This document shows, one piece after another, positions 1 through 10,646 of a stretch of 64,000 nt of DNA. Location of the stretch: positions 87,793,484-87,857,483 of the forward strand of contig CM066313.1 of assembly GCA_033807775.1 (NCBI GenBank). Reading direction: 5' to 3'. Within the stretch, counting starts at the first letter, position 1; every line of letters begins with the position of its first letter. The translations under genes and the position numbers were made by a program. The DNA is from Saussurea involucrata. Lineage: Eukaryota; Streptophyta; Magnoliopsida; Asterales; Asteraceae. The notes under the pieces are model-generated. The model had not been told where the DNA came from. It saw only the letters and a list, made by a program, of their open reading frames with translations, and ran no database searches.

Positions 1-657
1 GCGGAGGTACAGGGTCTAGGGGCAGAACCCTTGCGGTGATCCTGAAGAAGCAAAGCTAAGAAGAAAACATGTTTTCAGAATGCATGGCTCAGAAAGAAAG
101 CACGTTTTAAGAAAGCATGGTTCAGAAAGCCAAGTATGAAGTTCCAGAAAGCCAAGGGGGCATTTGATTTCAACTTAATAAGCTTAATGGGTAGTTAGCT
201 TAAATGATTAAGTTATATTAAAATGTTTGATTTTAATTTAATACGAAGATATTAGCTTAACATCTTAATGCATTAAGCTAGGATTTTCTTTTCCAAAATT
301 ACCCTTGCACTACAATTTTTAATCCTACGTCTCACTAAAAAAATAGTCTACCAGGAAATTCATAAATTAAAAATTACAACAAAACAATTATGCTTATTTG
401 TTTTAAATTTTAAGTTATTAAGTATTGTATAATGAACTCATTGAATTTATATTGTTTAATGTTTTTATATAATTCATAAAAACACTTGCCAGAAGATTTA
501 TCAAACAAGTAATGTTCATTTAACAATTATGTAGTTAGAACAACATAAGGTTAAAATGGTAATTTTTGTTATTTAGGACATAAGTCAAATAACAATGTAT
601 CTTAAATTCATTCATATTAATGCTTACAAACAACTTAATAGCTTAATAGATACAACG
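1..657. other. AT-rich intergenic DNA, no gene seen
   Basis: I see no coding frame with recognisable similarity. The stretch is AT-rich, with repeated 'agcttaat' and 'cttaataag' words around 165-270 and 620-660 that look like remnants of short inverted-repeat elements. I could not define ends or a target duplication for them. Confidence 0.5.
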
Positions 658-984
658 CTTAGGGGCTGTTTGGTTGGTTTTTCATTAGGTCATGTATGGA
701 TAAAGTTGTCTTCGGTGTTTTATAGATTGGGAAGGTTTATGTTTGGAAGGGTCCTTTCATAGATGGAAGGAGCATGCTTTTAATTGGGAGGGACGGGTTT
801 GGAAAAAATATGGCTTTGTACATAGAGCTTCCCCTTGGAAGCTTATTGACTAACCACTTTCTATATCATTAAGCCACTACCAAACAGTCTATGAATAGTT
901 GACAGACTAAGCTGTGAGTCCCATTAAGCTCATTAAGCTGCTAACAAACACGGCCTATGGAAAAAAAATCAAACAACCCCTTAG
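658..984. mobile_element. Putative hAT-type MITE
   Basis: The segment starts with CTTAGGGGCTGTTTG (658-672) and ends with CAAACAACCCCTTAG (970-984), inverted copies matching at 13 of 15 positions. A 'GGGGCTGTTTGG' terminus is common in plant hAT MITEs. The interior has no ORF. I found no clear 8-bp target duplication, so the exact ends are uncertain. Confidence 0.42.
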
Positions 985-3212
985 TGTAGAAGAGCAAGGC
1001 AAGTTCACAAAATTAGCCTCAACTTTGGATGACAATCTTGAGAAGGCAAAGAACTCCACTTTAGAAGGCTAAAGTTAGGGAGCGTTGACCTAAAAGTTTA
1101 CCCATAAGCGTTTACCGGTAAGAGTCAACATTCTTAGGTTAAGATTCTAGTCCATCAAAACGACATCATGTGTGTTAATGCCAAAAATCGCACCAAAGGG
1201 ACAACTTAAGGTCGATGTGGACTTTAACAACTAAAGAAAGGAATCGTTCGACAAAGGCGTGCGACAAAGACAAAAATGTAAATGAGACAGAGGATTTGAT
1301 GACGCAGGAAAAACCTCAACGAGGAAAAAACCCGCGGACGACAGTGGATGTCGTCGCTGCACTATGGTCGCCAATTAGGGGCGATGTCCTTGGTGTTCCG
1401 GGTGTCGATCGTACAGAGATTACAATACAAATGAAGGGAAAGACTTCGAAATGTAAAGTACAAGTGTTTGAAATGTAAAAACAGTGTGCGTCGTGTGTGA
1501 AAACAATGTATAAACTGTTGGTCGAGAGTGAAAGTCGAGAGTGATTCTTCGAGTGAGAGTTCTTTGCTTGTAGTGTTCTTCTGAGCTGGGATGCTTATCT
1601 TCTATTGTTCGATGTTCGGTCCCTGGAACTGAAGTTTAACTTGATCTTTTATAACCTTCGGGTGCTTTGATTAGCTCATTGATTGCTTTGATAACAGCCA
1701 TAACGGTCGCCAGTTGTAACTCTTCATAATTGCTCTTCGTCGGTTATGACCGTTGCCCATTAATGACTTTGACTCCTACATTAATCATTGAACAAACGTA
1801 ATAGTCGTATATTGAGTTAGTCAAGGTCGTACGGTCTTGTGCGACGGTCGTGCGGAACGGGCGACGTCGAGGTCGAGTGTCGTGAGGAACTCTCGACTTA
1901 CCTTTTAGGAGGGACGACAGAGGTTTTTTGGGTCTTTGTCGGGTCCTTATCTTAATACAAGATATAGTTCATAACATGTGTCTTACCTTTTCTGGTCGTG
2001 GTCGAGACCTGTGAAATTTTGCCCAAACAATGTGTAACAACTTACCCGGTAAGAGTCGTCACCCTGACAAACCGGATAAGACTGTCGATACTTGCCATCA
2101 CTCCTATCAGGTAAGATTCTCGGCTTTGCCATTTTCATTCAGTAAGGTAAGTGATCAGGTAAGCGTTTACTGCGTAAGCGTTCGGTAAACGGCCCCTTAG
2201 CTTCACAAGGGTAGTAATTACTTTCTGATCTTATGTAAAGCAACCATTTTTTGGCCTTATCCATTGGTAATGTTATTATCTCCAAATCAATGCTTACCCA
2301 CCTAAATTAACTGTCGATTAACTGCCCATATAAAAAGGCTTCCATCTCTCTTTTGAACACGCGAAAAATACAAAGAATTTGTGTGTTTGACTCTCGATTT
2401 TTCCTAAAATCTAGAGTGCGAATTTGAATTACCCGAAGTGAATTTCCTGCAACCCAAGGTTGAAAAAGGGACAAAATATTATATTACTTACGGAAAGTGA
2501 TTCTGTTCACGATCTAGATTTTATCCATGTCTTTGTACAATCGATATCATACCCTAAACCCAGTGTTCAACGCTCTCTGATTGAACTTAAACTGTTGAGA
2601 AGAATTCCAAGATCTGTTTGTTGGTCTCATGGCGGCTTATTAATTACGTGATTACAAACAACTAACACCCTTAAGTTCTTATTTTTCAATATCTTATTCA
2701 AACTGTAGCTGTCATCACCTAGTGGTCTATTTATGGTTGGCAAAATTCTTCAGTTCGTACAGTTCGTGTTCTTTCCTTTCTTCCCTTCCATAGAAGAAAT
2801 TAAGTATTGGTTACAATAGTTGTACCATGTCACTATGCTGACGTGCCATACATAAAACAAAGCAATCAGAATGATTCAATAAAAAGGTGGCATCCATTCT
2901 CGACTGTTGTTTGTGTGTAAGAGAGAATATCACCACATTATTTCAGCCAATCTGCCAACTGCACACCATGCCAGCATACCAGGAGACGTGATACAACCAT
3001 TGTAATCAACAATTTCTCCTTCCATAGAGAGAAGAAGATTTTTACATGAAAGAACAAGAGCAAACGGAGAAAAAACAAAACAGGTTATAAAAGAAAAACA
3101 CATTGAGAAAAAACTTACAGATGGGCCTGAATAATATACTTATAAACCAGCTTATAAGTTATGAAGGTTGCCAATGTGCACAAACTCCTCGACTAAAAGC
3201 AAGAACAATTAC
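985..3212. other. Intergenic region with GGTAAG-type motifs; no supported gene
   Basis: There is no recognisable protein. A short frame at 1215-1478 (87 codons) has no known domain, and I do not call it. Between 1090 and 2180 the words 'ccggtaag', 'caggtaag' and 'accggataag' recur. They resemble the CCGG/GGTAAG arrays seen in LTRs and leaders elsewhere in the window, so part of this may be an old LTR or leader. A TATA-like TATAAAAAGG lies at 2329-2338, followed by CT-rich, leader-like sequence, but no ORF follows that would make it a gene promoter. Confidence 0.4.
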
Positions 3213-3248
3213 CTCATCAACCCTAACACTGTAAATTTGTATTGTAGA
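3213..3248 (-). pseudogene. TOPLESS-family exon, 3' part, cut off by a retrotransposon
   Basis: Reading down the minus strand, this is the end of a WD40-region exon of a TOPLESS/TPR transcriptional co-repressor gene. It encodes IQIYSVRVDE and then meets a good splice donor (GAG|gtaatt; the GT is at 3212-3211). The rest of the exon is at 8105-8008. Copia element A lies between, flanked by 5-bp direct repeats: gtaga at 3244-3248 and ctaga at 8008-8012. Counting one duplication, the two parts form exactly 43 codons in frame (VMITFMPPPP...EDSRIQIYSVRVDE). The family order is known to continue into VKSKL, but I found no such exon below 3213. Confidence 0.85.
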
Positions 3249-3485
3249 TGTTGGGTTGTAGGCTTCTACCTACTCTTTACCTACTCTCTACCTACCCTAA
3301 TTATGTTTATCTATATATAGATACCATTGTACTTGTAAACATTGTACCACCTAAATAAAGAAAAACCTAGTTGCCCCCGTGGACTAGCACGATCACCCTG
3401 ATCGTGTGAACCACGTAAACTCTCGTGTTCTTTTCTCGCTTTTGGTTTTGTGCGTGATTGTGTGTGTGTGACGTTTGACCTAACA
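3249..3485 (+). repeat. 5' LTR of copia A
   Basis: 237 bp, from TGTTGGGTTG to CCTAACA. It matches the 3' LTR closely. It contains CTATATATAG around 3310 as a plausible TATA box, AATAAAG (3354 onward) as a polyadenylation-like signal, and ends in a GT-rich run. Confidence 0.93.
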
Positions 3486-3487
3486 AT

Positions 3488-3499
3488 TGGTATCAGAGC
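3488..3499 (+). other. Primer binding site of copia A
   Basis: TGGTATCAGAGC, complementary to the 3' end of plant initiator tRNA-Met, two bases after the 5' LTR. Confidence 0.9.
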
Positions 3500-3539
3500 A
3501 TTAGGCTCTTGATCTGTTACACTCAATCGCTGAAATCCT

Positions 3540-3702
3540 CACCGCTGCCAGCCGCTGCCGCTGCCGCCGCTGTCCGCCGTCGCCGTCAGCCGCCGCTGCT
3601 ATCCAACGCCACCGCTGACCGCTGCCGCCGTCAGCCGCCGCTGTTGTCCACCGCCGCCGCTATCCGCCGCCGCCGCCGCTAGCCGCCGCCGCCGCTGCTC
3701 AA
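3540..3702 (+). repeat. CCG/GCTG trinucleotide-rich leader
   Basis: About 160 bp of degenerate CCGCCGCTG-type triplets lie between the primer site and the gag ATG at 3715. The GC content contrasts sharply with the AT-rich surroundings. The tract is free of stops in some frames, so upstream translation cannot be excluded, but nothing supports it. Confidence 0.8.
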
Positions 3703-3714
3703 AAGTTTGGGATA

Positions 3715-4830
3715 ATGGCTGAGGACGGAAAAACCAAAATTGAGAAATTTGATGGACAAGATTTTGGATGGTGGAAGATGCAAATTAAGGATTTGTTGTG
3801 TCAGAAGGACTTGGATCAAGCCTTGACAGGAATAAAACTCGAGAAGATGGAAGACGCTGTATGGGCTGCTCTAGACAGAAAAGCCATAGCTATTATCAGA
3901 TTTACACTGGCCAAGAATGTGGCCTTTAACATTGTGAAGGAGACTACCGCATGTGGATTGATGAAAACTTTGTCAAACATGTATGAGAAACCTTCTGCTT
4001 CTAACAAGGTATTTCTGATAAGACCGTTAGTAAACACCAGAATGAGAGAAGGTATGTCCGTTACCTCACACATTAATGATTTCAATACCATTTTTTCCCG
4101 CTTGTTATCCGTTGATATTAAGTTTGAAGATGAAGTCCAAGCTTTACTCTTGTTATCCTCGTTACCGGAAAGTTGGTCAGGAACTGTCACTGCCATTAGT
4201 GGTTCAGCTGGAACCTCTAAACTCACCTTTGATGGCATACGTGACTTCATTCTAGGAGAGGAGTAGGACATAAGGAGACAGAGTTCTGGAGAATCATCTA
4301 GTGCTTTGCTAAGCACTGAAGGGAGAGGTAGAAAATCAGAAAGGGGTAATGGCAGAGGCAAATCAAAGTTTAGAAAGAGGAGCCAGTCAAAACCAAGGAA
4401 ATACATCCAATGTTGGAAGTGCAAAGACACTGGGCACTTCAAAAATCAATGCCCTAAACAATCAGATAGAAACAGAGAGGTGAACGCAGCAACTGATGAT
4501 TCAGAAGATGCCCTTATCTGCTATGTTGAGAATACAGCAGAGTCTTGGATCATGGATTCCGGTGCATCTTTTCATGCTACTTTCAGCACGAAGATGATGA
4601 AGAATCTACGGACAAGTAACTTTGGTAAAGTTCGTTTGGCTAACCATCGCACTCTTGATATCACAGGAATAGGTGACACAGACATAAAGACTTCACTTGG
4701 TACTATCTGGACATTGAAGGACGTTCGGGTCATTCCCAGCCTTAAGAAAATGTTAATTTCTACTGGGCAGTTGGACGACCAAGGATTTAGAACTACCTAT
4801 GGTGATGGGCAATGGAAGGTTGTCAAATAA
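3715..4830 (+). pseudogene. gag-pro: copia A gag and protease (in-frame stops)
   Basis: The ATG at 3715 starts a copia Gag (MAEDGKTKIEKFDGQDFGWW). The first 183 codons end at an in-frame TAG (4264-4266). The same frame then resumes with a basic linker, a CCHC zinc knuckle (CWKCKDTGHFKNQC), and the aspartic protease motif (IMDSGASFHAT) near 4548-4580. A second in-frame TAA lies at 4828-4830. Gag packages the element RNA and the protease cleaves the polyprotein. Both stops are in the frame that continues into pol, so this was one continuous polyprotein. A long open frame on the opposite strand here is an antisense shadow. Confidence 0.92.
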
Positions 4831-4872
4831 AACCTTGTAATTGTCAGGGGTAAAAAGCGAGGCACCTTATAC

Positions 4873-7611
4873 ATGATTGATGTTCCTGACGACGAGGTGA
4901 ATGCAGTGACCACCGGGCTGAATCCTTCCAGATTGTGGCATCAGCGACTCGGCCACATGAGTGAAAAGGGAATGAAGATGCTTTTTGCCAAAGGAAAGCT
5001 TCCTGATTTAAAAAAGGTGGATTCAAAGTTCGGGGAATCCTGTGTACTTGGCAAGAAAAAGAAGGTATCCTTTGTGAAGACGGGTCAGACGCCGAAAGCT
5101 AAGAAATTAGAGCTTGTTCACACGGACGTTTATGGACCGACACCAGTCTCTTCCTTGGGAGGATCGAGCTACTATGTGACCTTCATCGATGATTCAACAC
5201 GCAAGGTGTGGGTTTACTTTCTTAAGAATAAGTTTGATGTTTTCAATACTTTTAAGAAATGGAAAACTGCTGTTGAATTGGAAACTAACCTGAAGGTAAA
5301 GTGCTTGAAGTCGGATAATGGAGGGGAATACATCAGCACAAAGTTTACTGACTATTGTGCTGAACATGGCATTCGGATGATAAAGACAGTTCCAGGCACT
5401 CCTCAGCAGAATGGAGTGGCAGAAAGAATGAACAGAACTTTGAATGAAAGGGCCAGGAGTATGAGACTCAATGTCGGGCTTCCAAAGACGTTCTGGGATG
5501 ATGCAGTTAACACTGTAGCTTATCTTATCAACCGAGGAATATCAGTACCATTGGGCTTCAAAATACCAGAGGAAGAGTGGAAAGGTGAAGCAGTAAAGTA
5601 TGAACACTTGAAGGTGTTCGGATGCAGTGCCTATGATTTGATGAAAGATGGTGACAAGTTGGATGCAAAAGCCAAGAAATACACCTTCATTGGATATGGC
5701 TCAGATAGTATGGGCTACAGGCTTTGGGACTTTGAAAGCAGAAAGGTAGTCAGATGTAAACATGTAACGTTCAACGAGGCTGAGCTTTATAAAGACAGGA
5801 GCACAGTAAACCCAAATGATCAGAAAGAACAAGTTGAGTTTGAAAGTGATGACATCAGAATCAGAGGACCGGAAGATACTCAGGATAGTGGGAGTACTGA
5901 GCCTGATTTTCAGAATAATGATGAGTCTGAAGATGTTCATGAAGACGCTGTCAACAGTGAAAGCTCAGAGGATGAAGAAGAAACATCCTCTCCGGTACAG
6001 CCTCAGCCAGTTGAATCACACTGGGTCAGGAGATCCACCAGAATCTCTAAGCCTCCTGAAAAATACAATCCATCAGTCAATTATCTTCTTTTGACTGAGA
6101 ATGGTGAACCAGAAAGTTACTCTGAAGCAGTTAAGCTGAAAGATTCGTTGCAGTGGGAGCATGCAATGAAAGAAGAAATGGGATCTGTAAACAAGAACAA
6201 AACTTGGGTTTTAACCAAGCTTCCACAAGACAAAAGAGCGTTGCAGAACAAATGGGTATTCAGAATCAAGGAAGAGCATGATGGGTCTAAACGGTATAAA
6301 GCCCGTTTAGTGGTCAAGGGTTTTCAACAGAAAAAAGGGATTGATTACAATGAAATTTTTTCTCCAGTGGTGAAAATGACCACCATCAGATTGGTCTTGA
6401 GTATTGTAGCTGCAGAGGGCTTACATCTAGAGCAGCTAGATGTCAAGACAACATTCCTACATGGTGACCTTGATGAGGATATCTACATGGCACAACCTGA
6501 AGGGTTTCAGGTTGCTGGTAAAGAAGACTGGGTCTGCAAACTGAAAAGGAGCTTGTATGGTCTAAAACAAGCACCTAGGCAGTGGTACCTGAAGTTTGAT
6601 AACTTCATGGAGAAGACCAGGTACAGAAAATGTGAGATGGACCATTGCTGTTATGTGAAGAAATTCAAGGGTTCCTATATCATTCTACTTCTCTATGTGG
6701 ATGATATGTTGATTGCAGGTGCAGATATAAAAGAGATCAGCAAGTTAAAGAAACAAATGTCTGAAGAATTCGAGATGAAAGACTTGGGTCCAGCCAAACA
6801 GATACTCGGTATGAGCATTACTCGAAACAAGAAAGATGGATCTTTGACACTATCCCAAGAGAAATACACCGGGAAAGTGTTAGAAAGATTCAAGATGAAT
6901 GATGAGAAGACAAAACCTAGAAACACACCTTTGGGAAGTCATTTCAGGCTTACCAAAGATCAGTCTCCTAGATCAGAAGATGAGAAAGCAGATATGGCTA
7001 ATGTTCCTTATGCATTTGCTATTGGTAGTCTCATGTATGCCATGGTTTGCACGAGGCCAGACATAGCCCATGCCGTCGGGGTTGTTAGTCGCTTTATGTC
7101 AGATCCAGGAAGAGAACATTGGGAAGCAGTCAAATGGTTGCTCAGGTATTTGAAGGGTACTTCAAAATTGGGATTATGTTTCAAAGGTAAAGATTCAGTT
7201 CTCAGAGGATATACTGATGTTGATTTGGGTGGATGCAAAAAGACATTTAAAAGCACTACTGGGTACGTCTTTACAGTGGGAGGAACAACAGTTAGTTGGA
7301 TGTCCAGACTTCAGAAAAGTGTGGCTTTATCAACAACAGAAGCTGAATACATGGCAGTTGCTGAAGCCAGTAAAGAGCTAGTATGGTTAAAGACTTTTCT
7401 TGAAGAACTTGGGAAAAAGCAAGTTGATTACTCGTTATACTGTGACAATGAGAGTGCAGTGAAACTTGCTAAAAATCCAGTCTATCATGGGAAAACAAAG
7501 CACAATAGGATGAGGTATCATTTTGTCAGAGGATTGATCAGTGATGGTACGATAAATTTGAAGAATATCTCAGGTGCAAAGAATCCAGCAAACATGTTAC
7601 CAAGTCAGTGA
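4873..7611 (+). pseudogene. pol: copia A integrase, reverse transcriptase and RNase H
   Basis: This is the same frame as gag. In order: GAG-pre-integrase (LWHQRLGHMS, about residues 21-30), integrase catalytic Asp residues in HTDVYGP (about 85) and SDNGGEY (about 148) with the Glu in GVAERMN (about 184), reverse transcriptase with YVDDML (about 608), and RNase H ending in the STTEAEY region (about 820). Integrase inserts the cDNA; RT and RNase H copy the RNA. The frame stops at 7611 inside the normally conserved C-terminal tail. The rest of that tail is readable in another frame down to a TAG near 7660, so a 1-nt frameshift near 7593 removed the end. Confidence 0.93.
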
Positions 7612-7754
7612 CGCTGGATAAGCTGAAGTTCTGTATGACTTCAGCTGGCCTTCAGGAATAGTGTTGAGAAGGTAGGTGGCAACTAAGGGGAGCTCAAGCT
7701 CAGTTGGTGTTTACAGAAGTACAGAGGAGTGTAGGTGAAATTGTTTTCGAAGCC

Positions 7755-7768
7755 TCCAAGTGGGAGAT
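7755..7768 (+). other. Polypurine tract of copia A
   Basis: The purine-rich run 'ccaagtgggagat' abuts the 3' LTR; this is where plus-strand DNA synthesis starts in copia elements. Confidence 0.75.
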
Positions 7769-8007
7769 TGTTGGGTTGTAGGCTTCTACCTACTCTCTAC
7801 CTACTCTCTACCTACCCTAATTATGTTTATCTATATATAGATACCATTGTACTTGTAAACATTGTACCACCTAAATAAAGAAAAACCTAGTTGCCCCCGT
7901 GGACTAGCACGATCACCCTGATCGTGTGAACCACGTAAACTCTCGTGTTCTTTTCTCGCTTTCGGTTTTGTGCGTGATTGTGTGTGTGTGTGACGTTTGA
8001 CCTAACA
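7769..8007 (+). repeat. 3' LTR of copia A
   Basis: 239 bp. Differences from the 5' LTR that I see: two T/C changes and one extra TG in the GT run near the end. It ends in CCTAACA, followed by the target duplication ctaga. Confidence 0.93.
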
Positions 8008-8105
8008 CTAGAATCCTCCATTCCTATGGCAACAATATTGTTGTCTTGAGGATGGAAAGCCAAGTAGGTGGCTGCAGGTGGCGGGGGCATGAAAGTTATC
8101 ATCAC
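8008..8105 (-). pseudogene. TOPLESS-family exon, 5' part
   Basis: On the minus strand an acceptor (TTTCAG, AG at 8107-8106) opens an exon reading VMITFMPPPPAATYLAFHPQ followed by DNNIVAIGMEDSR. This segment is highly characteristic of TOPLESS/TPR proteins, Groucho-like co-repressors whose C-terminal WD40 propellers include it. The exon is interrupted by copia A and finishes at 3248-3213. It follows, in gene order, the exons at 18620-18474, 17699-17589 and 17505-17374. Because of the insertion this copy cannot encode a normal protein unless the element is removed. Confidence 0.9.
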
Positions 8106-8219
8106 CTGAAATTTGGCCACATCAGTTCACTATTTGACAGTGACATACTATATTGGTATATCAGAAACGCAAAATAAAATAAAATAAATTAAAGATTTCT
8201 ATTTTTTGTTGGCTCACAT

Positions 8220-9134
8220 GACCATTATAAACATGCATACATTGTTCATCAGGTTGGGGATGGAGCTAACACCTCTCTTTGGTTTGACTACTGGCATGCA
8301 GCAGGTCCTCTTTGCAAATTTATCTCTAGAAGAGATATTTACTTACCGGGGCTTAATGTTTATTCTAAAGTGGGGGACTTATAGAATGGATCTGTGTGGA
8401 GATGGCCTCAATTCTTAATTGACAAGTGTGGAAGCTTAATAGGGGATTACAAGCCTATTATTAGAGGTGGGATTAAGGATTCTGTCAAGTGGAAGGATAA
8501 AGAAGGAAGATTGCTTCCTTTTGATACGGGTACTGTTTGGAAGGATATAAAGCAGAATGGGGTTGGTGTTCTATGGGCTAAGAGGGTTTGGTTTCATCAA
8601 AATATCCCTAGACATTCCTTCATTATGTGGCTTGCTTTAAAGAAAAGACTGAGTACTCTTGATAGGATTGCCTTTTGGAACATTAATCACAATAATCAGA
8701 ACCAAAATTGTGTTCTTTGTAATGGGGTTGGAGAATCTCATGAACATTTGTTTGTGGATTGTGCTTTTTCTAGAGAAGTCTGGATGGTTTTGATAAAAAT
8801 GGCCAGACTTGATTTTCTGTTTGCTAAAAGAGATGGAGAAGATGTTAGTTGGCAAACTTTGATCTCAAACATTTGTAAAATTCATTGTGGGAAATCTAGC
8901 TGGAGCTTAATTCAAAGACGGTTGGTTGGGACAATTTTCTACTTCATATGGCAAGAGAGGAACCTTAGACTTTTTCAAGGCAAGGAGAGGAATGTGGAGG
9001 GACTCTGCAACATTATTAAGAACTGTTTAAGGTTGAAAATTATGGGGGCAAAGTTCAGGGTTTGCCCCAACTTGAGGAAGATTTGGGAAATTTGGGATGT
9101 TAAATATGATCATGATGATAATGTGCAAAAGTAA
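8220..9134 (+). pseudogene. 5'-truncated LINE (L1-type) with zf-RVT domain
   Basis: From about 8244 the plus strand reads VHQVGDGANTSLWFDYWH, the hallmark of the segment before the zinc-binding region of plant L1-type reverse transcriptases. An in-frame TAG occurs at 8382-8384, after which the same frame runs to 9134. It contains the zf-RVT block: VWFHQNIPRHSFIMWLAL, then CVLC...HEHLFVDC (Cys and His ligands about 8706-8760), then FYFIWQERNLRLF. Only the C-terminal third of a LINE ORF2 is present; the endonuclease and RT core are absent, as expected from 5' truncation. It lies in a TOPLESS intron, opposite to the gene. Confidence 0.85.
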
Positions 9135-9804
9135 GTTGTGGAAGGGGTTGGAAGTTTGGACCTGCTGGCATTCTCATAGTGAGAGAGATGATACTGGGGA
9201 TAAAAGTTCTAGAGAGACTGATATTTGTGCCATTGAGAATCCTTGGGGTGGGATTGGGGGGGGGGGGTGTTATGGGTATCAAATTTGGGGTCAATTGGGT
9301 TTATGACGGGGGACCGGGATAAAATGTTTTAAATCTTACAAGTTTGTTTTTTGCAGGTACTTCTGGCCCCATTTGGATTTTTTGATTATTGAGGGAAGCC
9401 TTTTGTAATGTTTTTGGAAGCAATGGCATGGATGTTTTGGAGGAATAAGGTTTTTGAAGTTTCTGCCCAAGCTGGATTGTTTGCCTTGTGCTTTGGTTCT
9501 GGTAAATGTGACGAAGGATTTATGTGCTTTGATGAGGACCTTCAATGGTACTAATAAGATGGTCAGCCCTTTCTTAGCTTTCATGTTTCCCTTGAGTATA
9601 TTTCGGCTTTTCTTTTGGCCTATTGAGCTTCATATAATGGCCCTTGATGGTGATATTATCTTGATTAGGTTCTTTTGGTGGTTAATTTTGTTTTGCTCCC
9701 CCTCCTTTATTTGGTCTGATTTTAGAGCACAAAGCTGGTGGTTGATCTTTGATCCCACCTTTCTGTGTGCTGCAACCCGTTGTCTTTTTGGCACCTTGGC
9801 TGAT
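9135..9804. other. Non-coding stretch downstream of the LINE; G12 tract
   Basis: No recognised protein. It includes a run of 12 G at 9256-9267. The sequence is continuous in style with 16390-17300 on the far side of copia B, and before B inserted they were one stretch. It is probably the LINE 3' tail plus TOPLESS intron. The 124-codon frame at 9454-9828 runs into the LTR of B and resembles nothing I know. Confidence 0.45.
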
Positions 9805-10604
9805 TGTTGGGAACTGAAGATATGCTAAGTATGGTTAGTACTGCCAGAACAACATTACTACTGCCAGATCAAGTTAGTACTGCTAGTTCAAGAGTTAGTG
9901 CTGCCAGAAGAAAGATACTACTGCTAGTTCAATGTTAGTGCTGCCAGAACAAAGATACTACTGCTAGTTCAAGGTTAGTACTGCTGAGATATTAATACTG
10001 CTGGAACATTATTAATACTGCTTATGTGAGGTTAGTACTGCTAGACAAGTTACTACTGCTGGTACATGGTTAATACTGCTGAACAAAGTTAATACTGCTG
10101 GTATATTACTACTGCTGGAGATTGTTAGTACTGCTCATGAAGAATGAAGGTTAATACTGCTGAGTTTGTTAAGATTGGTATGCGATACTTTTGGAGACAA
10201 AGAAGGAATTGATCAAGATATGTTTAACGAAGATTTAGAAGATCAAGTTACTTTTTGATAGTTATCTTGTAATTATTTTTGTATAAATAGTATTGATAGA
10301 TAGCTATTAGAAGAGACGAGTTAATATACATGATATACGTGTGAAAAAGAATTCGATTGTGTTTTAGAGAGAATTAACCTCAAGGTGCAAGAACCCTATT
10401 TCTAGAGAAGTAGAAGTCGTCTTGTTGAGCCTGTTCAACAAGATTGAGGTTTGGTTGTAATCTTGTGAGTCGATTTAGTGAATACACAAAGTGGTGAATT
10501 TTCTGTTACATTGTTCTTGATTGTGAGAATTAAAGTTCTATTCCGCAGATTCTTTAATTCTGAATTCTAAGTGTTAATTATCTTGTTAAGATTCGATCCT
10601 GACA
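9805..10604 (+). repeat. 5' LTR of copia B with TACTGCT array
   Basis: TGTTGGGAAC...ATCCTGACA. From about 9835 to 10165 it consists of roughly 17 copies of a degenerate motif, GTTA(G/A/C)TACTGC(T/C) or GTTAGTGCTGCC, spaced mostly 15-30 bp apart. TATAAATAG follows at 10282-10290, so the array lies in U3, where enhancers of LTR promoters usually lie. Confidence 0.93.
10282..10290 (+). promoter_or_regulatory. TATA box of the copia B LTR promoter
   Basis: TATAAATAG, a near-ideal plant TATA box, about 120 bp downstream of the motif array. The same site recurs in the 3' LTR at 16062-16070. Confidence 0.75.
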
Positions 10605-10606
10605 AG

Positions 10607-10618
10607 TGGTATCAGAGC
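10607..10618 (+). other. Primer binding site of copia B
   Basis: TGGTATCAGAGC (initiator tRNA-Met type), two bases after the 5' LTR. Confidence 0.9.
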
Positions 10619-10646
10619 TTGTGTTTCTTAGAATTCTACAATCATT

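Larger units (their letters stand above)
3249..8007 (+). mobile_element. Ty1/copia element A, full length but inactivated
   Basis: This is a complete plus-strand element with LTRs at 3249-3485 and 7769-8007, an initiator-Met tRNA primer site, one gag-pol reading frame in copia order (gag, protease, integrase, RT, RNase H), and a polypurine tract. The RT motif YVDDML and the overall layout suggest the Tork/Tnt1-like group (inference). The LTRs differ by about two substitutions and one 2-bp TG indel by eye, so the insertion is young. The frame is nevertheless broken by two in-frame stops and a terminal frameshift. The target duplication (gtaga/ctaga) has one mismatch. It lies inside a TOPLESS exon, in opposite orientation to that gene. 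Confidence 0.93.

Noticed and set aside
1215..1478. 87-codon frame as a small gene
   Set aside because: No domain, poor context, and the surrounding DNA carries repeat-like GGTAAG words.
3816..4442. Long antisense frame opposite copia A gag (and similar antisense frames at 11241-11750, 14309-14782, 57856-58227)
   Set aside because: Mirror frames of low-complexity or coding sequence on the real strand; no recognisable product.
9256..9290. G12 tract followed by tgttatggg, resembling a polypurine tract plus LTR start
   Set aside because: No second copy of the following sequence anywhere in the window, and the upstream sequence is LINE-derived.
10607..10618. TGGTATCAGAGC words at several places as possible tRNA gene fragments
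   Set aside because: Each lies two to three bases after an LTR and is only 12-13 nt long; they are primer sites.
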